Origin: an uncultured candidate division Zixibacteria bacterium
GTDB lineage: Bacteria > Zixibacteria > MSB-5A5 > GN15 > PGXB01
Assembly (NCBI GenBank): GCA_937925655.1
Contig: CALAMC010000036.1
Location: forward strand, 62,001-126,000
Length of the DNA: 64,000 bases
Direction: 5' to 3'
The notes beneath the pieces are model-generated. The model did no database searches, was not told where the DNA came from, and saw nothing but the letters and a program-made list of their open reading frames with translations. This document shows, piece after piece, positions 8,574 to 16,256 of this stretch. Positions within the stretch are counted from its first letter, which is position 1. Every line of letters begins with the position of its first letter. The translations under genes were made by a program, and so were the position numbers.

Positions 8574-11405
8574 ATGGCTGAAAGCGATTATATCATAATA
8601 AAGGGGGCCCGGCAACACAATCTCAAGAACATTGATTTGAAGTTGCCGCGCAATAATCTAATCGTTATTACCGGTCTTTCCGGTTCGGGGAAATCATCGC
8701 TGGCTTTTGATACCATCTATGCCGAGGGGCAGCGGCGGTTCGTGGAATCGCTTTCGGCCTATGCCCGCCAGTTTCTGGGATTGATGGACAAGCCGGACGT
8801 GGATTTGATAGACGGCCTCTCCCCGGCCATATCCATCGAGCAGAAAGGGGCTTCCAAAAACCCGCGTTCGACGGTTGGCACGGTAACGGAAATATATGAC
8901 TATTTACGGCTGCTTTTTGCCCGAATCGGGGTGCGGCATTGTGTCCAATGCGGCAAGCCGATTACCCGGCAGACGGTACAGGATATTGTCGATTCCGTCC
9001 TGTCATTCGAGGCGGGGACGCGGCTGATGGTACTGGCACCGCTGGTGAAGGGTCGCAAAGGCGAGCACCGGGACGTTATCGAAAACGCCCGCAAGGAAGG
9101 TTTTGTCCGGTTGCGCATCGACGGCGAAATTGTCGAAAGCGACGGCGATATCAACCTCAAGAAAAATATCAAACACACTATTGATATTGTCGTGGATCGG
9201 CTGGTGGTCAAAGACAGCTCCCAGCAACGCCTGACCGACTCGGTGGAAACGGCGATAAAGGCTTCCGGCGGTCGGGTGCTGATCAATATCAAGGGTGAAG
9301 ATCTTTTATTTTCGGAGCAATTCGCATGTGCCGACTGCAATATCAGCTATGAGGAGCTGGCGCCCCGGATGTTTTCGTTCAATTCGCCTTATGGCGCCTG
9401 CCCGAAGTGTTCCGGCCTCGGCAGTATCATGGAAATAAATCCCGACTTGGTCGTGCCCGACCCGACGCTATCCCTGGGACAGGGGGCCATCAAGCCCTGG
9501 GGTTCCGAAATGGCCAACTGGTACCGAACCATGCTCAAGGCGCTGGCCAAGCATTATGATTTCAAATTCACGACGCCGTTCGACAAACTCCCGGCCAACG
9601 TGCAAGAGATCATTCTTCACGGGTCCGGGAAGGAAGAAATGATGTTCGAATACGTCCGCTCCGACGGTCGCGGCATGATGAACTACAACGGAACGTTTGA
9701 AGGGGTCATCCCCAACCTGGAGCGGCGATACCGCCAGACGACGTCATCGGGCGTGCGGCAGTGGATCGAGCAGTTCATGTCGATCAGCACCTGTCCCGAC
9801 TGCGGCGGCAGTCGTTTACGGCCGGAGGCGCTGTCGGTGATAATCAATCGTGAAACGATCGACACGGTGACGGCCATGTCGATCTCGCGTGCCCGCGAAT
9901 TTTTCGCCAACCTTAAATTAACCAAAAAGCAGGAGCTGATTGCGCGCCAGGTTCTCAAGGAAATCAACAGCCGTCTGGAGTTTCTGGATAACGTCGGGGT
10001 CGGATACCTGACGCTGAATCGCGCCACGGCGTCGCTGTCGGGCGGCGAATCGCAGAGGATTCGTCTGGCCACACAGATCGGGTCGCGGCTGGTAGGGGTC
10101 ATGTATGTTCTTGACGAACCTTCCATCGGTCTGCATCAGCGTGATAACCGGATGTTGCTGGAAACGTTGTGTGAATTACGAGATTTGGGCAATACCGTAA
10201 TTGTCGTCGAACACGACCGGGAGACGATTTTGCAGGCCGACTACGTGGTTGACCTCGGTCCCGGCGCCGGGAAGCAGGGCGGTGAGGTAGTCGTCGCCGG
10301 GACGCCGGATCAGATCATGCGTCACAAGAAGTCGCTGACCGGAGCCTATCTGGCGCACCGCAAGAACATCGAAATACCGAGCCAACGGCGCTCTCCCAAC
10401 GGCAAGTATATCGTTTTGAAGGGCGCTTCGGGCAATAATCTCAAGAAACTTGAAATCGACATTCCGCTGGGTGTCTTTAATGTAGTCACGGGGGTATCGG
10501 GCTCGGGTAAATCGACATTGATTAACGAAACGTTGTATCGCATTCTCGCCCGGAAGTTTTACAATGCGCGCACGGTGCCGTTGACGTATGAATCGATCGA
10601 GGGGCTGGAACATATCGACAAGGTGGTCGATATCGACCAGTCGCCGATCGGGCGCACGCCGCGGTCCAACCCGGCCACGTACACCGGCGTATTCACGTTT
10701 ATCCGGGATTTATTCGCCCGGCTGCCGGAGTCGCGCATGCGGGGTTACCGGCCGGGCCGTTTTTCTTTCAATGTGAAGGGCGGGCGGTGCGAGACGTGTG
10801 AGGGCGACGGCATTATCAAGATTGAAATGCACTTTTTGCCCGATGTCTATGTCCCCTGCGAAGCCTGCAAAGGTCAGCGGTTCAACCGGGAAACGCTGGA
10901 GATAAAGTACAAGGGTAAATCGATCGCCGACGTCCTCGACATGACGGTCGATGAGGCTCTGGGCTTTTTCGAGAGCATTCCGCCCATACGCCGCAAGCTT
11001 CTGACCCTCAAAAGGGTCGGACTGGGGTATATACATCTCGGGCAGCAGGCGACGACATTATCGGGCGGGGAGGCGCAGCGGGTCAAGCTGGCCACCGAGC
11101 TGTCCAAAACCGCGACCGGGTCGACGCTATACATCCTCGATGAGCCGACGACCGGATTGCATTTCGAGGACATCCGCATGCTTTTGACGGTTCTCAACGA
11201 ACTGGTCGACCGGGGCAATACGGTGCTGGTCATAGAACACAATCTCGACGTCATCAAGACGGCCGACCATATCATCGACATCGGCCCCGAAGGCGGCGAC
11301 CGCGGGGGCAGTATAATCGCCGTCGGCACGCCCGAACAGGTCGCGGTCGTCGATAATTCATACACCGGTCAGTTCCTCAAACGGGAATTCGGCGCTTCTT
11401 TTTGA
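8574..11405 (+). CDS. uvrA: Excinuclease ABC subunit A
   Basis: UvrA is the damage-sensing ATPase of nucleotide excision repair. The 943-residue protein has two ABC ATPase halves, with Walker A motifs GLSGSGKS (34-41) and GVSGSGKS (about 641-648) and two LSGGE signature segments. Zinc-binding CxxC pairs occur in the first half (CVQCGKP, CADCN, CPKCSG, CPDCGG) and the second (CETCEGDG, CEACKGQ). Length and order are those of normal UvrA. It is a single transcription unit; uvrB and uvrC are not nearby. No convincing SOS-type palindrome was seen in the 170 nt upstream. Confidence 0.98.
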   Translation: MAESDYIIIKGARQHNLKNIDLKLPRNNLIVITGLSGSGKSSLAFDTIYAEGQRRFVESLSAYARQFLGLMDKPDVDLIDGLSPAISIEQKGASKNPRSTVGTVTEIYDYLRLLFARIGVRHCVQCGKPITRQTVQDIVDSVLSFEAGTRLMVLAPLVKGRKGEHRDVIENARKEGFVRLRIDGEIVESDGDINLKKNIKHTIDIVVDRLVVKDSSQQRLTDSVETAIKASGGRVLINIKGEDLLFSEQFACADCNISYEELAPRMFSFNSPYGACPKCSGLGSIMEINPDLVVPDPTLSLGQGAIKPWGSEMANWYRTMLKALAKHYDFKFTTPFDKLPANVQEIILHGSGKEEMMFEYVRSDGRGMMNYNGTFEGVIPNLERRYRQTTSSGVRQWIEQFMSISTCPDCGGSRLRPEALSVIINRETIDTVTAMSISRAREFFANLKLTKKQELIARQVLKEINSRLEFLDNVGVGYLTLNRATASLSGGESQRIRLATQIGSRLVGVMYVLDEPSIGLHQRDNRMLLETLCELRDLGNTVIVVEHDRETILQADYVVDLGPGAGKQGGEVVVAGTPDQIMRHKKSLTGAYLAHRKNIEIPSQRRSPNGKYIVLKGASGNNLKKLEIDIPLGVFNVVTGVSGSGKSTLINETLYRILARKFYNARTVPLTYESIEGLEHIDKVVDIDQSPIGRTPRSNPATYTGVFTFIRDLFARLPESRMRGYRPGRFSFNVKGGRCETCEGDGIIKIEMHFLPDVYVPCEACKGQRFNRETLEIKYKGKSIADVLDMTVDEALGFFESIPPIRRKLLTLKRVGLGYIHLGQQATTLSGGEAQRVKLATELSKTATGSTLYILDEPTTGLHFEDIRMLLTVLNELVDRGNTVLVIEHNLDVIKTADHIIDIGPEGGDRGGSIIAVGTPEQVAVVDNSYTGQFLKREFGASF

Positions 11406-11707
11406 TTTCATGCAATGCCGGGGGTCATGAGTCATGCATCGAAGATTGACATATCACACCGGTTTTATGGCGAAGCGGGATCATTATTTTTTTTATTTTA
11501 TTATTATTTTTTTCTTGCACTAACATTTCAACATTTCTATCCTTTTGTCGATAAAGCAAATGGAGTGCAACAAAGGGTTTGGTCACGAGACTTTCAGCAA
11601 CGCAAGTTGTACTTAACATGGAATGAAAGCAGAGACATTCGGTACCACGAAAAATTGACAAACCGAAATAAACCCGATTAAACCAACCTCCAATGAAAGG
11701 AGACGGC
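11406..11707. other. Intergenic region with long T-rich tract
   Basis: About 300 bases without a gene separate uvrA from the H1-like gene. A strongly T-rich tract (about 11483-11514) is followed by TTGCAC and TATCCT 17 nt apart. A TTGACA at 11655 has no good -10 partner. No terminator for uvrA could be identified with confidence. Confidence 0.5.
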
Positions 11708-11992
11708 ATGGCCCTCAAGAAGAAAGCCAAAGCCAAAGCAAAACCGAAAGCCAAAGCCAAACCGAAAGCCAAAGCCAAGGCCAGACGGGGCAAACCCGGA
11801 AAAGGCTGGGCGTCCGCGGAAATCGCCGCTTTGAGACTCGGCTACAAGACCAAACCGGCTTCCAAGCTAGCCAAGGAATTGAGACGTTCGTTGGCCTCGG
11901 TTCGGGGCAAGATCAGCGCTCTGGGCCTGAAAAAGCCGGCGTCGGCCCGTAAAAAGGCGGCCCCCAAGGCCAAGAAGAGAACACGGAGATAG
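11708..11992 (+). CDS. Histone H1-like basic protein with embedded Myb/HTH-like domain
   Basis: The start chosen is the ATG at 11708 after AAAGGAGA, giving 94 residues; an ATG 15 nt upstream lacks a suitable site. Residues 1-30 are an (A/P)K-rich tail with repeated KAKAKPKAK units like the C-terminal tail of eukaryotic H1 and bacterial Hc1/AlgP proteins. The centre (W-ASAEIAALRLGY...SKLAKELRRSLASVRGKISALGL) has the W/L/Y and 'RSxxSVRxKxxxLGL' spacing of small Myb/SANT-like or HTH DNA-binding domains. The C-terminus is again lysine-rich. A nucleoid-binding role is likely. A strong terminator follows at 12053. Confidence 0.7.
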   Translation: MALKKKAKAKAKPKAKAKPKAKAKARRGKPGKGWASAEIAALRLGYKTKPASKLAKELRRSLASVRGKISALGLKKPASARKKAAPKAKKRTRR

Positions 11993-12052
11993 ACGAGAGA
12001 TCGTCCCCAGGGATGGGAGAAAGCTTTAAACCTTTTTTATATCCCTCCCATG

Positions 12053-12086
12053 AAAAAACCCGCTCAATACTTTGAGCGGGTTTTTT
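12053..12086. terminator. Bidirectional intrinsic terminator
   Basis: A-run, CCCGCTCAA, a TAC loop, TTGAGCGGG and T6. It lies between the H1-like gene (+) and eno (-), which converge, and serves both directions. Confidence 0.85.
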
Positions 12087-12104
12087 GTATCATATATCAA
12101 ACCA

Positions 12105-13403
12105 TTATAGATTCAAATTATAAAAGACCTTCTTGCCCAGGTACTGTGCCGACGGTCCGATCGACTCCTCGATACGAAGCAGTTGATTGTACTTGCAGAT
12201 GCGGTCGGTGCGGCAGATCGAGCCGGTTTTGATTTGCCCGACTGCCGTGGCCACAACGACGTCGGCGATGGTGCTGTCCTCGGTTTCGCCGCTACGGTGC
12301 GAGATGACGGCCGTGAATCCGGCCTTTTTGGCCATTTCGATGGCATCGAGCGTCTCGGTCAGAGTGCCGATCTGATTGAGTTTGATAAGAATCGAATTGG
12401 AGGATTTCTCTTTTATGCCTCGCTCCAGCCGTTTCAGGTTTGTGACGTAGATATCATCGCCGACAATTTGAATCTTTTTGCCCAATTGCTCGGTCATCAT
12501 TTTCCAGCCGTCCCAATCGTCCTCGGCCAAGCCGTCTTCAATGGAAATAATGGGGTACTTCTTGACCAAATCGGCATAGAAGTCAATCAATTCTGAAGAA
12601 GACAATTTGTGTTTTTCGCCTTTGAGGTCATAGATTTTTTTCTTTTCGTCGTAGAATTCGGTCGAGGCCGGGTCGAGCGCCAGAAGCACATCCTCGCCGG
12701 GTTTATAGCCGGCATTTTCGATGGCTTTCATGATGACCTGGAGGGCTTCTTCGTTCGATTTCAAATCGGGCGCGAAGCCGCCTTCATCGCCGACAGAGGT
12801 GTTGTATCCCTTATCCTTGAGGACTTTTTTGAGATGGCCGAAGACTTCGGCGCCAATCTGAAGCGCTTTGGAAAAGGAATCGGCGCCGACCGGCAAGATC
12901 ATGAATTCCTGGAGGTCGACGTTGTTGTCGGCGTGTTTGCCGCCGTTGAGGATATTCATCATGGGAACGGGCAGAAGTTTGCAGTTGGTGCCCCCGATAT
13001 ATTCATACAAATAACGACCGACCGACTGGGCCGCCGCTTTGGCCGTGGCCAAAGATACGCCCAGTATGGCATTGGCGCCCAAATTGCTTTTGTTTTCGGT
13101 ACCATCGAGTCCGATCAGAAATTCATCCAGCGTGACCTGGTCATAGGGATCGATATTTTTGGCGATTAATTCCGGGGCAATTTTCTCGTTGACGTTCTTG
13201 ACGGCCTTGAGGACCGTTTTACCGAAATAATCCTTTTTGATGCCGTCGCGCAGTTCCACGGCTTCGTGGGCCCCGGTCGAAGCCCCCGATGGCACGGCCG
13301 CCCGCCCCAGAGAACCGTCGCTTAGAACGACGTCCACCTCGATGGTGGGTGTTCCCCGCGAGTCGAGAATCTGCCGGGCGACAATGAAATCATAGTCAGA
13401 CAT
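12105..13403 (-). CDS. eno: Enolase
   Basis: Enolase interconverts 2-phosphoglycerate and phosphoenolpyruvate in glycolysis. The 432-residue protein is full length. It begins with the typical ARQILDSRGTPTIEVDV segment and contains the loop SGASTGAHEA, the metal-binding region SIEDGLAEDDWDGW, the segment DDIYVTN, the KLNQIGTLTET block and the SHRSGETED active-site motif near residue 365. It is monocistronic, with its own promoter at 13437-13465 and the shared terminator at 12053. The ribosome binding site is AAAGGAGAG. Confidence 0.98.
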   Translation of the reverse strand: MSDYDFIVARQILDSRGTPTIEVDVVLSDGSLGRAAVPSGASTGAHEAVELRDGIKKDYFGKTVLKAVKNVNEKIAPELIAKNIDPYDQVTLDEFLIGLDGTENKSNLGANAILGVSLATAKAAAQSVGRYLYEYIGGTNCKLLPVPMMNILNGGKHADNNVDLQEFMILPVGADSFSKALQIGAEVFGHLKKVLKDKGYNTSVGDEGGFAPDLKSNEEALQVIMKAIENAGYKPGEDVLLALDPASTEFYDEKKKIYDLKGEKHKLSSSELIDFYADLVKKYPIISIEDGLAEDDWDGWKMMTEQLGKKIQIVGDDIYVTNLKRLERGIKEKSSNSILIKLNQIGTLTETLDAIEMAKKAGFTAVISHRSGETEDSTIADVVVATAVGQIKTGSICRTDRICKYNQLLRIEESIGPSAQYLGKKVFYNLNL

Positions 13404-13436
13404 GTTCTCTCCTTTCCCATTTATCCATTTTGGCCC

Positions 13437-13465
13437 AATCTAGGGAGGGATTCGGGGCAATTCAA
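13437..13465 (-). promoter_or_regulatory. Promoter for eno
   Basis: On the minus strand TTGAAT is followed after 17 nt by TAGATT, about 35 nt before the eno start codon. Confidence 0.5.
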
Positions 13466-13532
13466 TAAAAAAACAATCAGGAGGCAGGCACCGGAAGTGG
13501 CATTTTGGGTTCCAGGAAATGAATATAAATTC

Positions 13533-13561
13533 TTGACCGAAATGAAAATGATACGTATTTA
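13533..13561 (+). promoter_or_regulatory. Promoter for the epimerase gene
   Basis: TTGACC (13533-13538), a 17-nt spacer, then TATTTA (13556-13561). The predicted leader to the ATG at 13653 is about 85 nt. Confidence 0.5.
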
Positions 13562-13652
13562 TCCGGTAACGTGTCGGAATCGATTATTCATCAGGAAATT
13601 AACGCGGATGGCCGATAGTATATAGAGATAGAAAATTAAAACGGAGACGAAT

Positions 13653-14588
13653 ATGAAATACCTTATTACCGGCGGGGCCGGGTTTATTGGAAGCAACATC
13701 GCTATCGAACTGGTTAAAAAAGGCGAAAAGGTTCGCATCATCGATAATTTTTCGACCGGACGAGCGGTCAATCTGGAAACGATCAGGAAGGATATCGAGC
13801 TGGTTGACGGTGACATTCGTGATTTCTGGACGGTGCGCGAGGCGGTCGAAGGGGTCGATTATATACTGCATCAGGCGGCGCTGCCATCGGTGCCCCGATC
13901 GGTTAAGAATCCGCTGACTTCAAACGCCGTCAATGTTGACGGGACGCTCAATCTTTTGCAGGCGGCCAAAGAGGCCAAAGTGAAACGGTTCGTGTTCGCG
14001 TCCTCGTCCTCGGTTTACGGCGATACGCCGACATTGCCCAAAAAGGAAACGATGCCGCTCGACCCGCTGTCGCCGTATGCCGTCTCCAAACTGGCCGATG
14101 AGAAGTACGCCCGGGTGTTTTATAACCTGTATGGTCTGGAAACGGTCGGGCTGCGTTATTTTAATATATTCGGTCCCCGGCAGGACCCCAACTCGGAGTA
14201 TTCGGCGGTTATTCCCAAATTCATAAAGGCTTTAAAGACCGGTAAAAAGCCGGTGGTGTACGGTGACGGCGAGCAGTCCCGTGATTTCACCTATGTTGCC
14301 AATGCCGTCCAGGCCAATCTGCTGGCGGCGACCGCGGCGAAGGCTCCCGGACACGTTTACAATATTGCCTGCGGCGCCCGTTTTACGCTGAATGATCTGC
14401 TTAAATTCCTGGGCGAAATTATGGGAGTCGATGCCAGAGCCGATTATGATCCTCCCCGGCCCGGTGATATAAAACACTCCTACGCCGATATCGAGTACGC
14501 CAAAAATGATTTGAATTACAATCCGACCGTTGATTTCAAGGCCGGACTGCAAAAGACGGTGGATTGGTTTGGCAGCCATCCGGAATAG
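13653..14588 (+). CDS. NAD-dependent sugar-nucleotide epimerase (UDP-glucose/UDP-GlcNAc 4-epimerase type)
   Basis: This 311-residue extended short-chain dehydrogenase starts with the Rossmann motif GGAGFIGSN (residues 7-15). It contains the catalytic SSSVYG...YAVSK region (Tyr-x3-Lys) and the substrate loop RYFNIFGPRQDP. The segment LPSVPRSVKNPL resembles WbpP-type UDP-GlcNAc/GalNAc 4-epimerases more than GalE. The exact sugar cannot be fixed from sequence. Its likely use is precursor supply for surface polysaccharide. It stands alone with its own promoter. Confidence 0.85.
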   Translation: MKYLITGGAGFIGSNIAIELVKKGEKVRIIDNFSTGRAVNLETIRKDIELVDGDIRDFWTVREAVEGVDYILHQAALPSVPRSVKNPLTSNAVNVDGTLNLLQAAKEAKVKRFVFASSSSVYGDTPTLPKKETMPLDPLSPYAVSKLADEKYARVFYNLYGLETVGLRYFNIFGPRQDPNSEYSAVIPKFIKALKTGKKPVVYGDGEQSRDFTYVANAVQANLLAATAAKAPGHVYNIACGARFTLNDLLKFLGEIMGVDARADYDPPRPGDIKHSYADIEYAKNDLNYNPTVDFKAGLQKTVDWFGSHPE

Positions 14589-14605
14589 TCAATAAATCGC
14601 GCGAT

Positions 14606-14633
14606 GCCGGTGACCATAAATCACGTCACCGGC
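14606..14633. terminator. Hairpin between convergent genes
   Basis: A 9-bp perfect stem, GCCGGTGAC/GTCACCGGC, with a 10-nt loop, located between the epimerase stop (+) and the Cys-rich gene stop (-). The T-tract is short on both sides. Confidence 0.5.
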
Positions 14634-14634
14634 T

Positions 14635-14940
14635 TTAGTCTTCAAATAAATCGTTGAATTTTTTACGACGCTCTTCCTTGGAATCGGCGCCAGTTCTCCG
14701 ACCCAGATGAGATTGCACCGCCAACCGCGGCTGGAAAAAATCACAGAAGTTGGCTTTTTCTTTATTAGGAATCGGTGAGTCGATATGTTCACGGCATTGC
14801 GAACGGGCCATGGGGTCGAAATGGCGACATCCCCGGCAACAGCGTAAATCGGCCAGGCAGGATTCACAATGATCGGCACGCATCACTTTATCTTCGATAC
14901 CGGTCGGGCGACCGCAATTCCAGCATAATAAACCCGGCAT
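14635..14940 (-). CDS. Small cysteine-rich, probably zinc-binding protein
   Basis: This 101-residue protein is dominated by cysteines in its first 65 residues: CWNCGRP, then CESC, LRCCRGCRHFDP, a SQCREH segment and NFCDFFQPR. The arrangement suggests one or two zinc ribbons followed by a basic, charged tail. No named family was recognised. It is followed by a hairpin shared with the epimerase gene. The function is unknown; a nucleic-acid or protein-binding role is only a guess from the fold. Confidence 0.6.
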   Translation of the reverse strand: MPGLLCWNCGRPTGIEDKVMRADHCESCLADLRCCRGCRHFDPMARSQCREHIDSPIPNKEKANFCDFFQPRLAVQSHLGRRTGADSKEERRKKFNDLFED

Positions 14941-15030
14941 GAATATTCTCCGTCAGTTACTCATTCTATTGTCTGCCAATCAGACGTATTGGCTGTTTCA
15001 TAGTTTAATCAATCTTTATCGAACACATCA

Positions 15031-15762
15031 TTATCTTTGTATTAGAAGAGGACGAATATCGGCCATGGAGGTCCAGGCGTTACGGTTTTGGGTGGCCAGA
15101 AAGACGACCGCTTCGGCGACTTCGTCAACCGTGAGTTTCATCTTCGCCTTTGACGGCGATTGGGATTTTTGCGACATGTTGGACATGAAGGCGGTATCGG
15201 TCGAAGCCGGAGCCAGAACGGATATCTTTATATTTATGTTACGAACCTCTCCGGCGACGGCTTCGCTCAAGGCATTGAGGGCCGCTTTTGAGGCCGAATA
15301 AACCGCAATGCCGGGCATACCGATTCTCCCCGCTCCCGAAGAAATATTAATAATCTGCCCGCCACCCTGCTTTTCAAAAAGCGGGATCAAATATAGAAAT
15401 GAAAAATACACGGCTTTGAGATTGGTATTGAAAATAGTGTCATACTCGCGCTCGGTGGTTTCGACAAGCGGTTTGCTGATTCCGACCCCGGCGTTATTAA
15501 TGAAGATATCGATTCGACCGAATTTTTTTATGGCGCCATCGACGATTTTTTTTATCTGATTGCGTTTTGTAATATCGGCGATGACGGTCAGAAAGTGGTC
15601 TTTCTGCAGGGCGAGACTTTCGGCCACCAAATTCAATCGTATTTTATTGCGCCCGACGAGGACCAATCGGCATTTTTCTTTGGCAAAATGCCGGGCGGTG
15701 GCGGCTCCGATTCCCTGACTGGCGCCGGTAATAACAATAACTTTGCCTTTAAGACTTCGCAA
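15031..15762 (-). CDS. Short-chain dehydrogenase/reductase
   Basis: A 243-residue classical SDR with the cofactor motif TGASQGIG (12-19), the NNAG motif near residue 90, an active-site serine in NISSGAG and the catalytic YSASK. It is most like 3-oxoacyl-reductase-type SDRs, but the substrate is open. The start is a TTG at 15762 with GGGAG eight bases upstream. The region upstream ends in a strong terminator hairpin (15845-15889), so transcription probably begins after it; a TATAAT lies in between, without a clear -35. Confidence 0.85.
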   Translation of the reverse strand: MRSLKGKVIVITGASQGIGAATARHFAKEKCRLVLVGRNKIRLNLVAESLALQKDHFLTVIADITKRNQIKKIVDGAIKKFGRIDIFINNAGVGISKPLVETTEREYDTIFNTNLKAVYFSFLYLIPLFEKQGGGQIINISSGAGRIGMPGIAVYSASKAALNALSEAVAGEVRNINIKISVLAPASTDTAFMSNMSQKSQSPSKAKMKLTVDEVAEAVVFLATQNRNAWTSMADIRPLLIQR

Positions 15763-15844
15763 AATACACTCCCGTGGATTAATACCCCATAGCCCTATAA
15801 TGATTATAGCAAATCTTCATTAAACAGACCAGAAAATAATAACG

Positions 15845-15889
15845 TAAAAATAGAGGAGGCTTCACCTTCCCCTCTTAGGTGAAGCCTCC
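15845..15889 (-). terminator. Strong intrinsic terminator ending an RNA upstream of the SDR gene
   Basis: A perfect 13-bp stem (15855-15867 with 15877-15889) with a 9-nt loop. On the minus strand it is followed by TCTATTTTTA. No T-run follows it on the plus strand, so it acts on minus-strand transcripts. Confidence 0.75.
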
Positions 15890-15985
15890 GTGCCTCGAGA
15901 AAAGAAGCTGGCAACCCGAGGAACTAATGACAGCTCAACAGCCCTACCACCAAAAAGCTGAAGATTGGCTTGCCACCAACGCGCA
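15845..15985 (-). ncRNA. Candidate structured RNA (about 140 nt), unassigned
   Basis: Between the purA terminator and the SDR gene the minus strand could give an RNA of roughly 140 nt that ends in the 13-bp terminator hairpin. It contains several complementary blocks (UUGG/CCAA near the 5' end, CAGCU/AGCUG, CCUCG/CGAGG). A 5' segment GGTGGCAAGCC could pair with GGCTTCACC, the first half of the terminator stem, by bulging two bases. This suggests a possible antiterminator. A sigma54-like box lies just upstream. It did not match the 6S, tmRNA, SRP, RNase P or common riboswitch consensus that I could recall. The 5' end is not defined. Confidence 0.35.
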
Positions 15986-16058
15986 GTATTTAAGCAATCA
16001 CAATGCCATTTTCATCATGCTCTTGCCACAAGGCGTGCAATTATATGCCAGACAATAG
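15927..16058 (+). CDS. Possible 43-residue small protein
   Basis: An ATG at 15927 is preceded by GAGGAAC and opens a 43-codon frame ending at a TAG at 16058. The peptide is mixed polar with a short hydrophobic run (IFIMLLP) near its end. It lies antisense to the structured RNA candidate; at most one of the two readings may be real. No relative was recognised and no promoter is evident. Confidence 0.22.
   Translation: MTAQQPYHQKAEDWLATNAQYLSNHNAIFIMLLPQGVQLYARQ
15993..16008 (-). promoter_or_regulatory. Sigma54-like -24/-12 box
   Basis: On the minus strand TGGCATT, GTGA, TTGCT matches the sigma54 consensus TGGCAyr-N4-TTGCw with GG and GC correctly spaced. Transcription would start near 15983 and run into the terminator at 15855. 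No rpoN or enhancer-binding protein gene is present in the window. Confidence 0.35.
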
Positions 16059-16096
16059 AATATAAGGAATAGTTTTTATTCGTCTCGATTTCGAAC

Positions 16097-16130
16097 GAAA
16101 AGCCGTTCGTATAATTTTACGAACGGCTTT
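16097..16130 (-). terminator. Terminator downstream of purA
   Basis: A perfect 12-bp stem (16099-16110 with 16119-16130) with an 8-nt loop, followed on the minus strand by T4. It lies about 125 nt after the purA stop codon. Confidence 0.65.
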
Positions 16131-16256
16131 GGATTGGAGCTGCTATTGCATTGTTATTCAATAAGTTAAAATATTCGAGTGAAATCGGCTATTCGTGAGG
16201 TTTAACGAAACGGGACCGAAAATGAGACTCTTCGGCCCCGAATCCAATCAGGATTT

